Shown: piece by piece, positions 25,930 to 33,954 of the stretch
Layout: each line of letters begins with the position of its first letter
How positions within the stretch are numbered: position 1 is the first letter of the stretch
From: CAZAMP01 sp964486455
Lineage (GTDB): Bacteria; Eisenbacteria; RBG-16-71-46; CAZAMP01
Reading direction: 5' to 3'
Assembly: GCA_964486455.1 (NCBI GenBank)
Contig: CAZAMP010000002.1
Coordinates: 160,682 to 224,681 of the forward strand
DNA length: 64,000 bases
Made by a program: the position numbers and the translations under genes
The notes under the pieces: generated by a model
Databases searched by the model: none
What the model saw: only the letters and a program-made list of their open reading frames with translations
Told to the model about the DNA's origin: nothing

Positions 25930-27900
25930 ATGCGTCGCCTTTGCGTGCTGCTCATCCTCTTGGTCGGCTGTTCGGTGCGGTCGGACTTCGAAGAGATCTC
26001 CCGCCTCGAAGACACACGGAATCCAGGCGACGGAACGCTCGCCGCCTATCTCAGCTCATCCAGCCCGGGGATCCGGTCGCGCGCCGCTCGTGCCGCGGGC
26101 CGCATTCAATCGCGCGAACTGGTCCCGATGCTCGCCCCCCTTCTCGATGACACAGATCCTGCCGTGATTCTCGAGGCCGCGTTTGCGCTCGGGCAGATCG
26201 GGCTCGTGGATCCGGATACGAGACCGGAGGTAGAAGACCTTCTGCTTGAACGGGCATCGCGGATCATAGCGATTCCCCCGGGCACGGCGGTCGAGGTCGC
26301 CGCCGCTCTCGGCAAGGTCGGCGGGCGGCGATCGCGTGAACAGCTCGTTCAGCTTCTCCGAGATCCGCGTCCGCAGGTTCGGGCGGGGGCGGCCTCGGCG
26401 CTTGCGCGGCGGCCGGACCCCGACCTGATTGATCCTCTCGCGCGTTTGCTGAAGGACAGTGCGCCCAGCGTTCGGGCATCGGTCTGTCAGGCCCTGGTGC
26501 GATGTGGGGGCCGAGCCGCGATCCCCCACCTCGCGGCGGCCCTTCACGACACGATTCCGCTTGTTCGTCAGCTGGCGGCGCGTGCGCTCGGTTTCAAGGG
26601 GGAGGACGCCGTGGAGCCGCTCGCCGATCTCTTGAACCGGGGCGAGTGGAACCCCCACGTACACATCGCGGCCGTGGCGGCCCTCGTTCGATCCGGCGCA
26701 CGGGCCGCGAGCCCGACACTGAGCCGGTGCATTCACTCACAGTGGCCGCAGGTGCGTGCCGCCGCCGCGCTGGCGCTCGCCGCCGCGGGACAGTGGGATG
26801 TCCTCGATCCGCTTGCGCGGGATGAGGCCACCCTGGTCAGACAGTACGTTGCGCAATCGTGCGCCCGGAGCGAGGAGACCGAAGCCTACGAGCTCTTGCG
26901 GCTTCTGGCACAGGATCCGCTTCCTCTCATTCGAGCGAGTGCCCTCGAAGCGATGGGGGCGCGGACCGCAGATGCGCCGGAAATCCGCATGGCCATGAAC
27001 GATGAAGAGGCGCTTGTGCGTGCCGCATCGGTCGCTTCGCTGGCGAATCGGTGCGATCCTTCCGATCTGCCGACCCTTGTCGCCGCCGTCAATGATCCCG
27101 ACCAAATGGTTGTCGCGGAGGCCGTGTGCGCGATCGGGCGCATCGCTCGGGATCACCCCGACGCTCGGATCATGGATGAGGACGGGAACGGCCGCTCTCT
27201 CTGGGTGTTCCTCGACGACCTCTACCATCCCGCCGCCGCGAAGCCGGTGCGACTCGGGTTGGCGAAAGCCCTGCTCGAAGGGCCGGACGGCGCATCGTGC
27301 CGAGTCACGCGCCTGATGAGAGATCCCGACATCGAGATCCGAACGGAGGTGTTCGAGGCCCTCCTGCCGTTCGAGAACGCGCTCCGCCGAGAAGGGTGCC
27401 CACTCCCGGACACGGACTGGGTGCACGGCGTCCGACGCCCGCTTCGCGAAGCGTCCGAATACCCGTCCGCCGAGAACCTGCCGCGCGTGGCGACACTCCT
27501 CACGCCCAAGGGCGAATTCATCATCCGCTTCGACGGCCGCCTGGCGCCGAGGGCCGTGGCGAACTTCGTCGCCTTGGCTCGCGACGGGTTCTACGATGGA
27601 TTGCCGTTTCACACGGTCGTTCCGGACTCAGTCATCGTCGGCGGGTGTCCGCGCGGCGATGGCACCGGAGGACCGGGATATCAGATCCGGTGCGAGGTGA
27701 GCACGGCCCGCTGCGATCGTGGCGCCGTTGGGATGGTGCTTCATGGCAAAGACACCGGTGGGAGTCAGTTCTTCATTGCCCTTTCACCGCAACCGGATAT
27801 GAACGGTCACGTCACGATCTTCGGCCGGGTCACGGGCGGCATGGACGTCGTCGACCGTCTTCAGCCTGGGGACAGGATTCTCGAAGTCACCCCCGGCTGA
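25930..27900 (+). CDS. HEAT-repeat lipoprotein fused to a cyclophilin-type domain lacking the catalytic Arg
   Basis: A 656-residue protein. The lipobox 'LVGC' gives Cys14. Residues about 40-500 are a solenoid of some ten HEAT/PBS-lyase-like repeats (recurring 'V..aAa.ALg' such as 'PQVRAAAALALAAAGQW'). Residues about 505-656 are a cyclophilin: 'FIIRFDGRLAPRAVANFVAL', 'GDGTGGPGYQIRCE', 'GGSQFFIAL' and 'VTIFGRVTGGMDVVDRL'. The loop that normally reads F-H-R-V-I is 'FHTVVP', so Thr562 replaces the catalytic Arg (Arg55 in human CypA). It may be a binding scaffold more than an isomerase. It sits 45 nt after the C25 peptidase and ends the envelope-folding cluster. Confidence 0.88.
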   Translation: MRRLCVLLILLVGCSVRSDFEEISRLEDTRNPGDGTLAAYLSSSSPGIRSRAARAAGRIQSRELVPMLAPLLDDTDPAVILEAAFALGQIGLVDPDTRPEVEDLLLERASRIIAIPPGTAVEVAAALGKVGGRRSREQLVQLLRDPRPQVRAGAASALARRPDPDLIDPLARLLKDSAPSVRASVCQALVRCGGRAAIPHLAAALHDTIPLVRQLAARALGFKGEDAVEPLADLLNRGEWNPHVHIAAVAALVRSGARAASPTLSRCIHSQWPQVRAAAALALAAAGQWDVLDPLARDEATLVRQYVAQSCARSEETEAYELLRLLAQDPLPLIRASALEAMGARTADAPEIRMAMNDEEALVRAASVASLANRCDPSDLPTLVAAVNDPDQMVVAEAVCAIGRIARDHPDARIMDEDGNGRSLWVFLDDLYHPAAAKPVRLGLAKALLEGPDGASCRVTRLMRDPDIEIRTEVFEALLPFENALRREGCPLPDTDWVHGVRRPLREASEYPSAENLPRVATLLTPKGEFIIRFDGRLAPRAVANFVALARDGFYDGLPFHTVVPDSVIVGGCPRGDGTGGPGYQIRCEVSTARCDRGAVGMVLHGKDTGGSQFFIALSPQPDMNGHVTIFGRVTGGMDVVDRLQPGDRILEVTPG

Positions 27901-27976
27901 TGCTCAGCCTCGAAGCGGTATTCAGCAATCGCCCCTTCTGACAGCCGCTTTTCTTGCCTGATTCCGCGTTTTTCAC

Positions 27977-28004
27977 TTGACCGCCTCCCAAGTGGGTGAT
28001 AGTT
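27977..28004 (+). promoter_or_regulatory. Promoter for the HU-type gene
   Basis: TTGACC (27977-27982) with ATAGTT (27999-28004), 16-nt spacer; GATAGT one base earlier is the alternative -10. Leader to the ATG at 28057 is about 45 nt and has GGAGGAAG as Shine-Dalgarno. Confidence 0.5.
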
Positions 28005-28056
28005 GACGAGTGTCAGGTTCCCAAACGGTCCCATGTGTTCGTCCAAGGAGGAAGTG

Positions 28057-28323
28057 ATGAACAAGGGTGAACTGGTCGAAGCTCTCGCCAAGAAGTGCAA
28101 ACTGACCAAGCGCGATGCGCAGGATGCGCTCGACACCACGTTTGAGTTGATCAAGAAGAACACCAAGCGCGGCGGCGTGAACATCGTCGGTTTCGGATCC
28201 TGGACCGTCAGCAAGCGGAAAGCCCGCATGGGTCGCAACCCGCAGACCGGCGATGAGATCAAGATCCCGGCCAGCAAGGGCGTCCGTTTCCGCCCCGGGA
28301 AGGCGTTCAAGGACTCTCTGTAG
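28057..28323 (+). CDS. hup: HU/IHF-family DNA-binding protein
   Basis: An 88-residue protein, the usual length. 'MNKGELVEALAKKCKLTKRD' opens the alpha-helical dimer body; 'VNIVGFGSWTVSKRKARMGR' is the family signature, and 'NPQTGDEIKIPASKGVRFRPG' is the DNA-bending arm. It compacts and bends DNA. It is monocistronic between its own promoter and terminator. The ORF extends upstream, but the ATG at 28057 has the GGAGG and gives the standard N-terminus. Confidence 0.95.
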   Translation: MNKGELVEALAKKCKLTKRDAQDALDTTFELIKKNTKRGGVNIVGFGSWTVSKRKARMGRNPQTGDEIKIPASKGVRFRPGKAFKDSL

Positions 28324-28359
28324 GACAATCTGATCGCGGCTTAGTAGTCAGGACCGTTG

Positions 28360-28389
28360 ACACCCCGCCCAAATCCGGGCGGGGTGTTT
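28360..28389 (+). terminator. Intrinsic terminator of the HU gene
   Basis: CACCCCGCCC (28361-28370) pairs perfectly with GGGCGGGGTG (28377-28386), 6-nt loop, then TTT. The stem is strong and the U-tract short. Confidence 0.8.
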
Positions 28390-28395
28390 CCGTCC

Positions 28396-28576
28396 AGCCC
28401 GCATTTCTCACCAGGTCACTGCTGCGGTTACGAAAGCGTGCGCATCTTCAAGGCGTACTCGTTCCGGCCTCCTCAACATACCCTCTGGTATGCCTGCGTC
28501 GCCCTCCACTCCGTGCGCCTTGAATCTGCGCGCGCTTTCGCGCCCTCGCGACGAGGCCTGGTGAGAAGTACGGGCT
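28396..28576. repeat. ~180-nt imperfect palindrome (long hairpin element)
   Basis: The two ~88-nt arms are inverse complements over most of their length around a 4-nt loop (CTCT, 28483-28486). Exact blocks include TTCTCACCAGG (28405-28415) with CCTGGTGAGAA (28557-28567), CGAAAGCG (28431-28438) with CGCTTTCG (28533-28540), TTCAAGGCG (28447-28455) with CGCCTTGAA (28516-28524), and CATACC (28477-28482) with GGTATG (28487-28492). It starts just after the HU terminator and ends on the stop codon of the diguanylate cyclase. No ORF inside is credible. It may be a non-autonomous mobile palindrome (MITE-like) or a structured RNA; no second copy is in the window. Confidence 0.8.
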
Positions 28577-29942
28577 AGGCGCCGCGCCGCCGCCGTCCAC
28601 CCCGTTCGATCTCGCTGAAGCTGACAACCCGGTTCTTCCCGCCATCCTTGGCTGCCTGCAGCGCGCTGTTCGCGGAGGCCCAGAGCGCCTTCACTGAGTT
28701 TCCGTCCGTTGGATAGAGAGCGACGCCGATGGAGAGCGTCAGGGTGACATCATGCGTGGAGAGGTCCATCCCCGAGACCGTGTAGGGATGGGCTGCGGCA
28801 GCTTCCCGTAGCCGATTGCACACGGTCGTCACGTCCCCAGGTCCGACGGGGCCGGTGAGGATGAGCGCGAATTCCTCCCCGCCCCAGCGCGCCACGGCGT
28901 CGAACGGACGAATGGAGTTTCTGAGGAGCTCGGATACCTGAACGAGCAGGTCATTGCCGCCGTAGTACCCGAAGCGCGTGTTGACGTGCTTGAAATCATC
29001 GAGATCGATGATCGCCAGGCCGAACGAGCGTGCTTCGCGGCGTGCCCGTTCGATTTCCTTCGTGATCTGGACGTTGAAGAAGTGACGGTTGTAGAGGCCC
29101 GTCAGGGAATCATAGAAGACGAGCCGCTCGAGAAGCTCCGCCTTCCGAAAGGTCGCGCCCAGCTGCTGCGCGAAGAGTCCCAGCGTCAAGAGCTGCTCCT
29201 CGCTGAGAGCGTTTGTGTGACGGCTCCATGCTTGGAGAATCCCTTGAAGTCCGGACGGCGGGTCATCGTGACCGACGGTCACGAGCGCAACGGAACGGTA
29301 GTCGTCACCGGGCGCGAGTGCTGCGAACTCCGGCGCGTCGTTCAAATCCTTCACGTATGCAACGACCTGCTCACCGGGCGTGATGTGGCGGCCCAGCGCC
29401 TCGGCGTGGATCGGGGCCTCGGCCTCGTTCTCGAGATGAACGAGACTATCGGCCGGGGTTTGCGTCGGGACGAACGCACAGTAGTCGGCGCCGGTGAGAT
29501 CCGTAGCGATGCCGAGCGCGATCCGAATGATGTCGGTGTAGGACGAGAGGTGGTGACCTTCCGGCGTGAAGAGCTGGGAGTCGAGCCCGATGATCCGCCT
29601 GGCTTGCGGCAATGAGATTCGCCCCGGCGCCTCGACGGCGGGGATGTGCAGCTTCATCAGGGTCTCGGGCCCGACCCGTGTCCAGTGAACGTGTATCGTG
29701 TCACCCGAGTCCCGATTGACGTATTGCTCGAGCCGGCCGTTGTTCGACTCGTCCGAGCGGATCCTCCGGAGGACACCACTTTCGGTAAGCGCGCGCACGA
29801 CATCGCGGGCCGCACGCTCATGGGCGGTCGCGCTATCCGTCAGGAGGGCCTCCGACACAAGTCGTTGCAGTTCCGGAGAAAGCGCGCGAAGCGGCAGAAC
29901 CGACGATAGAAGTGTGCGATGGCTGATTTTGTGTCTACTCAT
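28575..29942 (-). CDS. GAF-GGDEF diguanylate cyclase
   Basis: A 455-residue cytoplasmic protein. A GAF-like sensory region (about 120-280) precedes a GGDEF domain (about 285-445) with 'VFYDSLTGLYNRHFFN', 'LAIIDLDDFKHVNTRFGYYG' and the active-site loop 'RWGGEEFAL' (GGEEF variant, competent). No RxxD inhibitory site is seen before the loop. It makes cyclic di-GMP from GTP. I chose the ATG at 29942, with GGGAG 9 nt upstream, over a GTG at 29960. Its stop codon lies at the edge of the long palindrome. No EAL or PilZ gene is in the window. Confidence 0.92.
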   Translation of the reverse strand: MSRHKISHRTLLSSVLPLRALSPELQRLVSEALLTDSATAHERAARDVVRALTESGVLRRIRSDESNNGRLEQYVNRDSGDTIHVHWTRVGPETLMKLHIPAVEAPGRISLPQARRIIGLDSQLFTPEGHHLSSYTDIIRIALGIATDLTGADYCAFVPTQTPADSLVHLENEAEAPIHAEALGRHITPGEQVVAYVKDLNDAPEFAALAPGDDYRSVALVTVGHDDPPSGLQGILQAWSRHTNALSEEQLLTLGLFAQQLGATFRKAELLERLVFYDSLTGLYNRHFFNVQITKEIERARREARSFGLAIIDLDDFKHVNTRFGYYGGNDLLVQVSELLRNSIRPFDAVARWGGEEFALILTGPVGPGDVTTVCNRLREAAAAHPYTVSGMDLSTHDVTLTLSIGVALYPTDGNSVKALWASANSALQAAKDGGKNRVVSFSEIERGGRRRRGA

Positions 29943-30124
29943 GGATGCGGGCTCCCGCACGAGGGTCCACTCGTTCGGCGGGTATCACAACATGTTGACA
30001 TTCTATCACGTAGATGAGAGTGGCCTCAAACTGGGCCTTCGTGCGCCCCACAGAAGGGCGCAGATCGCACTCACCGGGATCCATGAAACTGGGGAAGAAG
30101 TCCCCGGATCGCTCAACAAATCTG

Positions 30125-30202
30125 GGTACAATGTTCCCACTCGTAATAGACTGCGGTTGGCGAGACTAACCGAGAGTGGTGGAGAGTGGGTACTTTGTAG
30201 CC
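30125..30202 (+). other. Candidate structured RNA stem
   Basis: CCCACTC (30136-30142) pairs with GAGTGGG (30184-30190); outside it, TACAA (30127-30131) pairs with TTGTA (30195-30199) across a 4-by-4 internal loop; inside it, GGTT pairs with AACC. The nested pairing over 78 nt is more than expected by chance. No U-tract and no known riboswitch motif was recognised. Strand is assumed from the downstream gene. Confidence 0.35.
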
Positions 30203-30365
30203 ACTGAGGTTGCCCCATTTGGGAGGATTCGGGTGCGCCGGCGGATGGAATCCACAGCATGGTGGCGGAGTTTGGCCGAATGATGGACGATGGCGGCTCT
30301 GTAACCTATTGACATGCATTGCGTTACATTGCAGCCGGCGGACTGTTGGGTTTCTGTGAGACGGA

Positions 30366-30386
30366 TTGGAACGATAGTTGTATACT
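30366..30386 (+). promoter_or_regulatory. Sigma-54-like promoter (with an overlapping TATACT)
   Basis: TTGGAACG-ATAG-TTGTA (30366-30382) fits the -24/-12 pattern TTGGCACG-N4-TTGCA, with GG and GT 12 nt apart (GT in place of the usual GC at -12). TATACT (30381-30386) overlaps it as a sigma-70 -10 without a good -35. A sigma-54 activator gene follows in the same direction, which favours the first reading. Confidence 0.45.
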
Positions 30387-30462
30387 AATGCAAATGACCG
30401 TTCGCATGATTCTTGTGTTTCGGGTGGTTGCCGGGAGGTGCCGGCACATATTGGAGGTCACG

Positions 30463-30759
30463 ATGTCAGGGAGACGGGTCCTACTAGTGGCGGTTGTCGC
30501 CGCGTTTCTTGCGGTCCTTTGGGCCCCAGGGGCGTCGGCTCTCGACAACGGCCCGATCTCCGATGACCATGACGGCCTGGGGGGAGGGCCAGGAGACCCA
30601 GATTGGGGCGATCCGGACAATCCGTTCGTGGACTGCGTCTCGAACAGGGCGGAGCAACTGCACCGGGATGCGGAAGCTCCTGTGGACCGTCAGGTTTGGG
30701 AGCACCATTGGGTCGTGCAGCTCATGCGCGTTCTCATGGGTGCGTTGAGGCTCTTCTAG
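30463..30759 (+). CDS. Small exported protein of unknown function
   Basis: A 98-residue protein, not recognised. GGAGG lies 5 nt before the ATG. The signal peptide 'VLLVAVVAAFLAVLWAPGASA' is followed by an Asp/Gly/Pro-rich linker ('SDDHDGLGGGPGDPDWGDPD') and a short helical end with a single mature Cys and 'EHHWVVQLMRVLMGALRLF'. The amphipathic C-terminal helix could insert into membranes or be a peptide-like product. It lies 46 nt before a sigma-54 activator gene and behind a sigma-54-like promoter, so it may be the regulated output or a signal of that module. Confidence 0.7.
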   Translation: MSGRRVLLVAVVAAFLAVLWAPGASALDNGPISDDHDGLGGGPGDPDWGDPDNPFVDCVSNRAEQLHRDAEAPVDRQVWEHHWVVQLMRVLMGALRLF

Positions 30760-30805
30760 GTCGTTTCGTTGTCGTTTGAGTGTGCGCGTATCGGGGGGAA
30801 TGCGC

Positions 30806-33800
30806 ATGGATGCCCACCAGGGCCGCGGGAAACCTGCAGGCTACCGCGATGCTGAGGAACAGGCGAGACAGGTAGAGCTCGGCGATCTTTCGAGAGCCAG
30901 CTCGGACTACCGATCGGCTGTCTCGCACTACCGCAAGGCGGTGCAGCTCCTTGGGGAAGGGGATAGCGCCGTCCGCGTCTCGGCTCTTCGTCGGCTGGCT
31001 GATGCGCTCATGCACACCGGTGACACCGCCAGGGCTCAGGCGACCCTACAGGAAGCGGTCTTCGCCGCCGACTCATCAACCCCGAGCGTCGAACGGGCCG
31101 GCCTCGAAATCCAACTCGGCAAGGTCCACCTCACCTGCGGACGGACACGAGAGGCAAGTGAGCACGTCGATCGGGCGGCCGAGCTTCTCAAGGATCGACC
31201 CCCCTGCACCGAAACCGGTTTCGCCTACAATCTCAAGGGTGTGATCGCGCTGCGCCTTGGTGAGCACGACACGGCCATGGGGCACTATCGATCGGCCCTC
31301 GCCATCTTCAAGGAAGTCGGAGACCTTCAGCGGGTCGCCCACTCCTACTACAACATCGGACTTCTCTACAAGAACGCCTGTCGTTGGACGCAGGCGCTCG
31401 AGAACTTCCAGGTCGCTCATAGCCTGATGGCCACCGAGGGGGGGTATCACGACCTCCCTCAGGTCATGCAGGGCTTGGGACTCGTCCATTTGAAGATGGG
31501 AAATCTCGCTGAGGCGCATCAGCAGTTTAACGGGGCTCTGGAGAAATTCCGCGAGGTTGGGGATACGATCTCGATGGCGCGTGCGATGCTGGGTGAGGCC
31601 GAAGTCCTTCGTCTGTCTGAGGACACGGCGGCCGCGCGCGAGCTGTTCCGCGAAGCGCTCGAGATCTGTCTTGGGCATCAATATGTTCGAGAGGCCGGCA
31701 TCGCGTATCTGGGTCTCTCAGAGGTTGCCCTGACCGAAAAGGACTTCGACGAAGCGCGTCGCACGGTGGCGCGTGCCGCCGAGGCCGCCGACAATTTGGG
31801 CGGCAAGGGTGATCTGGCCGCTGAGGTTCACACCCTACAGGCCCGTATCGCGCTGGCCGAGTCGGATGCGGAGGGCGCGCTCGAGGATGCCCGCACGTCG
31901 CTGACGCTGAGCGCGGGCAGCGGTGATCGGATTCGCGAAGCCCGGGCGCTGACGGTCCTGGCCCGGATCCAAGGCGCGCTACGATCGGCCGACGATGCAT
32001 CCAAGCTGTTCGAGCAAAGCCAACGTATTCTGCGAGACGTTGGCGAGCAGTTCTACCTCGCCGAGACGCTCTGTTTCCACGGCGCGATGCTGGTGAGCTC
32101 AGGAGACGATCGCGATCGGCTTCGCGGTCTTCAGATGTACCTTGAGGCGCGAGAGTGCTTCCGCTCGATGGCGCTGCCGCTGGCCGAGGCCCGTGTCCTA
32201 CTTCGGATCGCCGAGCAGGATGTCCGACAGGGAACTCTCGATCGCGCGGCGGAACGACTCGAGGCCGTGGCCGTGCTTCACGAGCAGTGCGATTTCCCGG
32301 GCTCGCTCTCTGAAGAGATTCGCGCGCTTTACGAGCGTCTCGAAGGGGCGTACGTGAACACGGCGATCGCCACGCGGGAGAGCGTGGATGCCCGCCGTCA
32401 AATGGAAGAGATCCTTCGATCCGAGCAGTCGCTGGCGGAAAAGGTCTCCGACTTCCTCGGTGTTCTCGGCTCGGCCATTCCGTCGGACGGTGCCTGCCTG
32501 GCGCGGATCAAGGGAGACGATCTTCACGTCATCGGTGCCCGGAACATTCCCGATCTGGTGGCCGGAGAGCGCTACGCAATTCCGCCCGGCTTCAAGAGCG
32601 CGGGCTGGCCGCAGACGGAAAACCCGCTCGTCTTCATGGGAATCGAAGGTGAGACGGGGATGGAGGCGCTTCGTCCTCTTTCGCTGGGACGCGACCTCTC
32701 ATCGGCCGTTGCGGTGCCGCTCGGATACACGGGTAAGCACTGGTCGGTTCTCTACATCGATCGCACGGTCGCGAGCGGTCAGCGACATTTCCACCAGGCG
32801 GAGATCAGCTACTGCATGGCGCTGGCGAGGCAGCTCGCCGGGTTCCTGGAGGAAGCCAGTATCAAGAACCAGCGGGGCCTTCGGGATATGCGCAAGATGG
32901 ATCGGCACATTGCTCTTGCCGATATCGTGACGCAGAACGCCGAGATGCAATCCATCCTCGGTCTCGTGGGGCGTGTGGCCGATAGCGATCTCACTGTTCT
33001 CCTCCAGGGAGAGACCGGAACCGGAAAGAAGCTCGTCGCGAAGGCGATTCACGAGTGCAGCCCTCGCTCGGAGCAGCCGTTCGTCACGGTGGATTGCGCC
33101 GCCCTTCCCGAGAGCATTCTCGAGAGCGAGCTCTTCGGCTATAAGAAGGGAGCGTTCACCGGTGCCGTGGGCGATCGCGAAGGCATCCTGGAACACGCGG
33201 ACGGCGGAACGATCTTCCTCGATGAGATCGACAAGATGGGGATCGCCGTCCAGAGGCGTTTCCTCCATCTCCTCGATTGCGGCGAGGTCCGGCCCGTCGG
33301 CGGACGGGAATATCACATCCTCAACATCCGTGTGGTGTGCGCGACGTCATCGTCGGACATCCGGGCCGAGGTCGAGCGCGGCGAATTCATCAAAGATCTC
33401 TATTTCCGTCTCAACGACGTGAGCATTCGGGTACCGGTCCTGCGCCGGCGCAAGGAGGACATTCCACTCCTGGCCGAGTACTTCGTCGAGATCTTCTCGC
33501 AGGAGACGGGCCGACAGATCAACGGAATCTCCCGCATGGCGATGAAGAAGCTCATCGACTACGAGTGGCCGGGCAATGTTCGCGAGCTCGAGAAGGCGAT
33601 GCGCCGGGCCGTGACGCTGGCGGATGACGGAGAGACGATCGGCATCGATCTCCTGCCGCCGCGCTTCCTTGAGGATTCGGAGAAGGAGATCGAACTGTCG
33701 CCGGAGCAGGGTTCCCTCAAGCAGCAGCTCGAGGGGATCGAACAGCAGTTCGTCCTAAAGGCGCTCCAGCAATTCTCGTGGAACAAGAGCCGGACGGCGG

Positions 33801-33880
33801 CCCATCTCGGCCTCAGCCGCAAGGGGCTCAAGAACAAGATCACCCGCTACGGTCTCGATCGCCGCGCACGGCCACGCTGA
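30806..33880 (+). CDS. TPR-GAF sigma-54-dependent transcriptional activator
   Basis: A 1024-residue regulator. Residues about 20-500 are tetratricopeptide repeats of the signal-sensing type (for example 'VAHSYYNIGLLYKNACRWTQ'). A GAF-like domain spans about 540-690, and a sigma-54 AAA+ domain about 710-945: Walker A 'GETGTGKK' (735-742), 'GAFTGA' (782-787), Walker B 'GGTIFLDEID', and 'EWPGNVRELEKAMRRAV'. A Fis-type helix-turn-helix ('SRTAAHLGLSRKGLKNKITR') ends it. The intact GAFTGA loop means it can contact sigma-54. There is no receiver domain, so the TPR/GAF part senses the signal. The frame opens at a TTG at 30776; I chose ATG 30806 because GGGGGGA sits 6 nt before it. Confidence 0.92.
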   Translation: MDAHQGRGKPAGYRDAEEQARQVELGDLSRASSDYRSAVSHYRKAVQLLGEGDSAVRVSALRRLADALMHTGDTARAQATLQEAVFAADSSTPSVERAGLEIQLGKVHLTCGRTREASEHVDRAAELLKDRPPCTETGFAYNLKGVIALRLGEHDTAMGHYRSALAIFKEVGDLQRVAHSYYNIGLLYKNACRWTQALENFQVAHSLMATEGGYHDLPQVMQGLGLVHLKMGNLAEAHQQFNGALEKFREVGDTISMARAMLGEAEVLRLSEDTAAARELFREALEICLGHQYVREAGIAYLGLSEVALTEKDFDEARRTVARAAEAADNLGGKGDLAAEVHTLQARIALAESDAEGALEDARTSLTLSAGSGDRIREARALTVLARIQGALRSADDASKLFEQSQRILRDVGEQFYLAETLCFHGAMLVSSGDDRDRLRGLQMYLEARECFRSMALPLAEARVLLRIAEQDVRQGTLDRAAERLEAVAVLHEQCDFPGSLSEEIRALYERLEGAYVNTAIATRESVDARRQMEEILRSEQSLAEKVSDFLGVLGSAIPSDGACLARIKGDDLHVIGARNIPDLVAGERYAIPPGFKSAGWPQTENPLVFMGIEGETGMEALRPLSLGRDLSSAVAVPLGYTGKHWSVLYIDRTVASGQRHFHQAEISYCMALARQLAGFLEEASIKNQRGLRDMRKMDRHIALADIVTQNAEMQSILGLVGRVADSDLTVLLQGETGTGKKLVAKAIHECSPRSEQPFVTVDCAALPESILESELFGYKKGAFTGAVGDREGILEHADGGTIFLDEIDKMGIAVQRRFLHLLDCGEVRPVGGREYHILNIRVVCATSSSDIRAEVERGEFIKDLYFRLNDVSIRVPVLRRRKEDIPLLAEYFVEIFSQETGRQINGISRMAMKKLIDYEWPGNVRELEKAMRRAVTLADDGETIGIDLLPPRFLEDSEKEIELSPEQGSLKQQLEGIEQQFVLKALQQFSWNKSRTAAHLGLSRKGLKNKITRYGLDRRARPR

Positions 33881-33905
33881 ACCGGCCCTGCCGGTCCTTT
33901 CTCTT
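33881..33905 (+). terminator. Possible terminator after the sigma-54 activator
   Basis: ACCGGC-CCT-GCCGGT is a perfect 6-bp hairpin starting right after the stop codon, followed by a pyrimidine-rich CCTTTCTCTT tail. The tail is not a clean U-tract. Confidence 0.45.
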
Positions 33906-33954
33906 GCTCTCGATCCGCCCTATCATGATTCTGTCTTTGCCCGGAGGGAACAGC

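Larger units (their letters stand above)
29943..30462. other. Non-coding interval of 520 nt between diguanylate cyclase and small exported protein
   Basis: No credible gene on either strand. It holds a 10-nt palindrome CAACATGTTG (29988-29997) near the diguanylate cyclase start, which could be an operator. A structured segment (30125-30202) and a promoter region (30366-30386) are listed separately. GC is lower than in the flanking genes. Confidence 0.6.

Noticed and set aside
30006..30260. Short minus-strand frames in the diguanylate cyclase upstream region
   Set aside because: No start context, no homologous motif, and they lie over a nested RNA-like stem.
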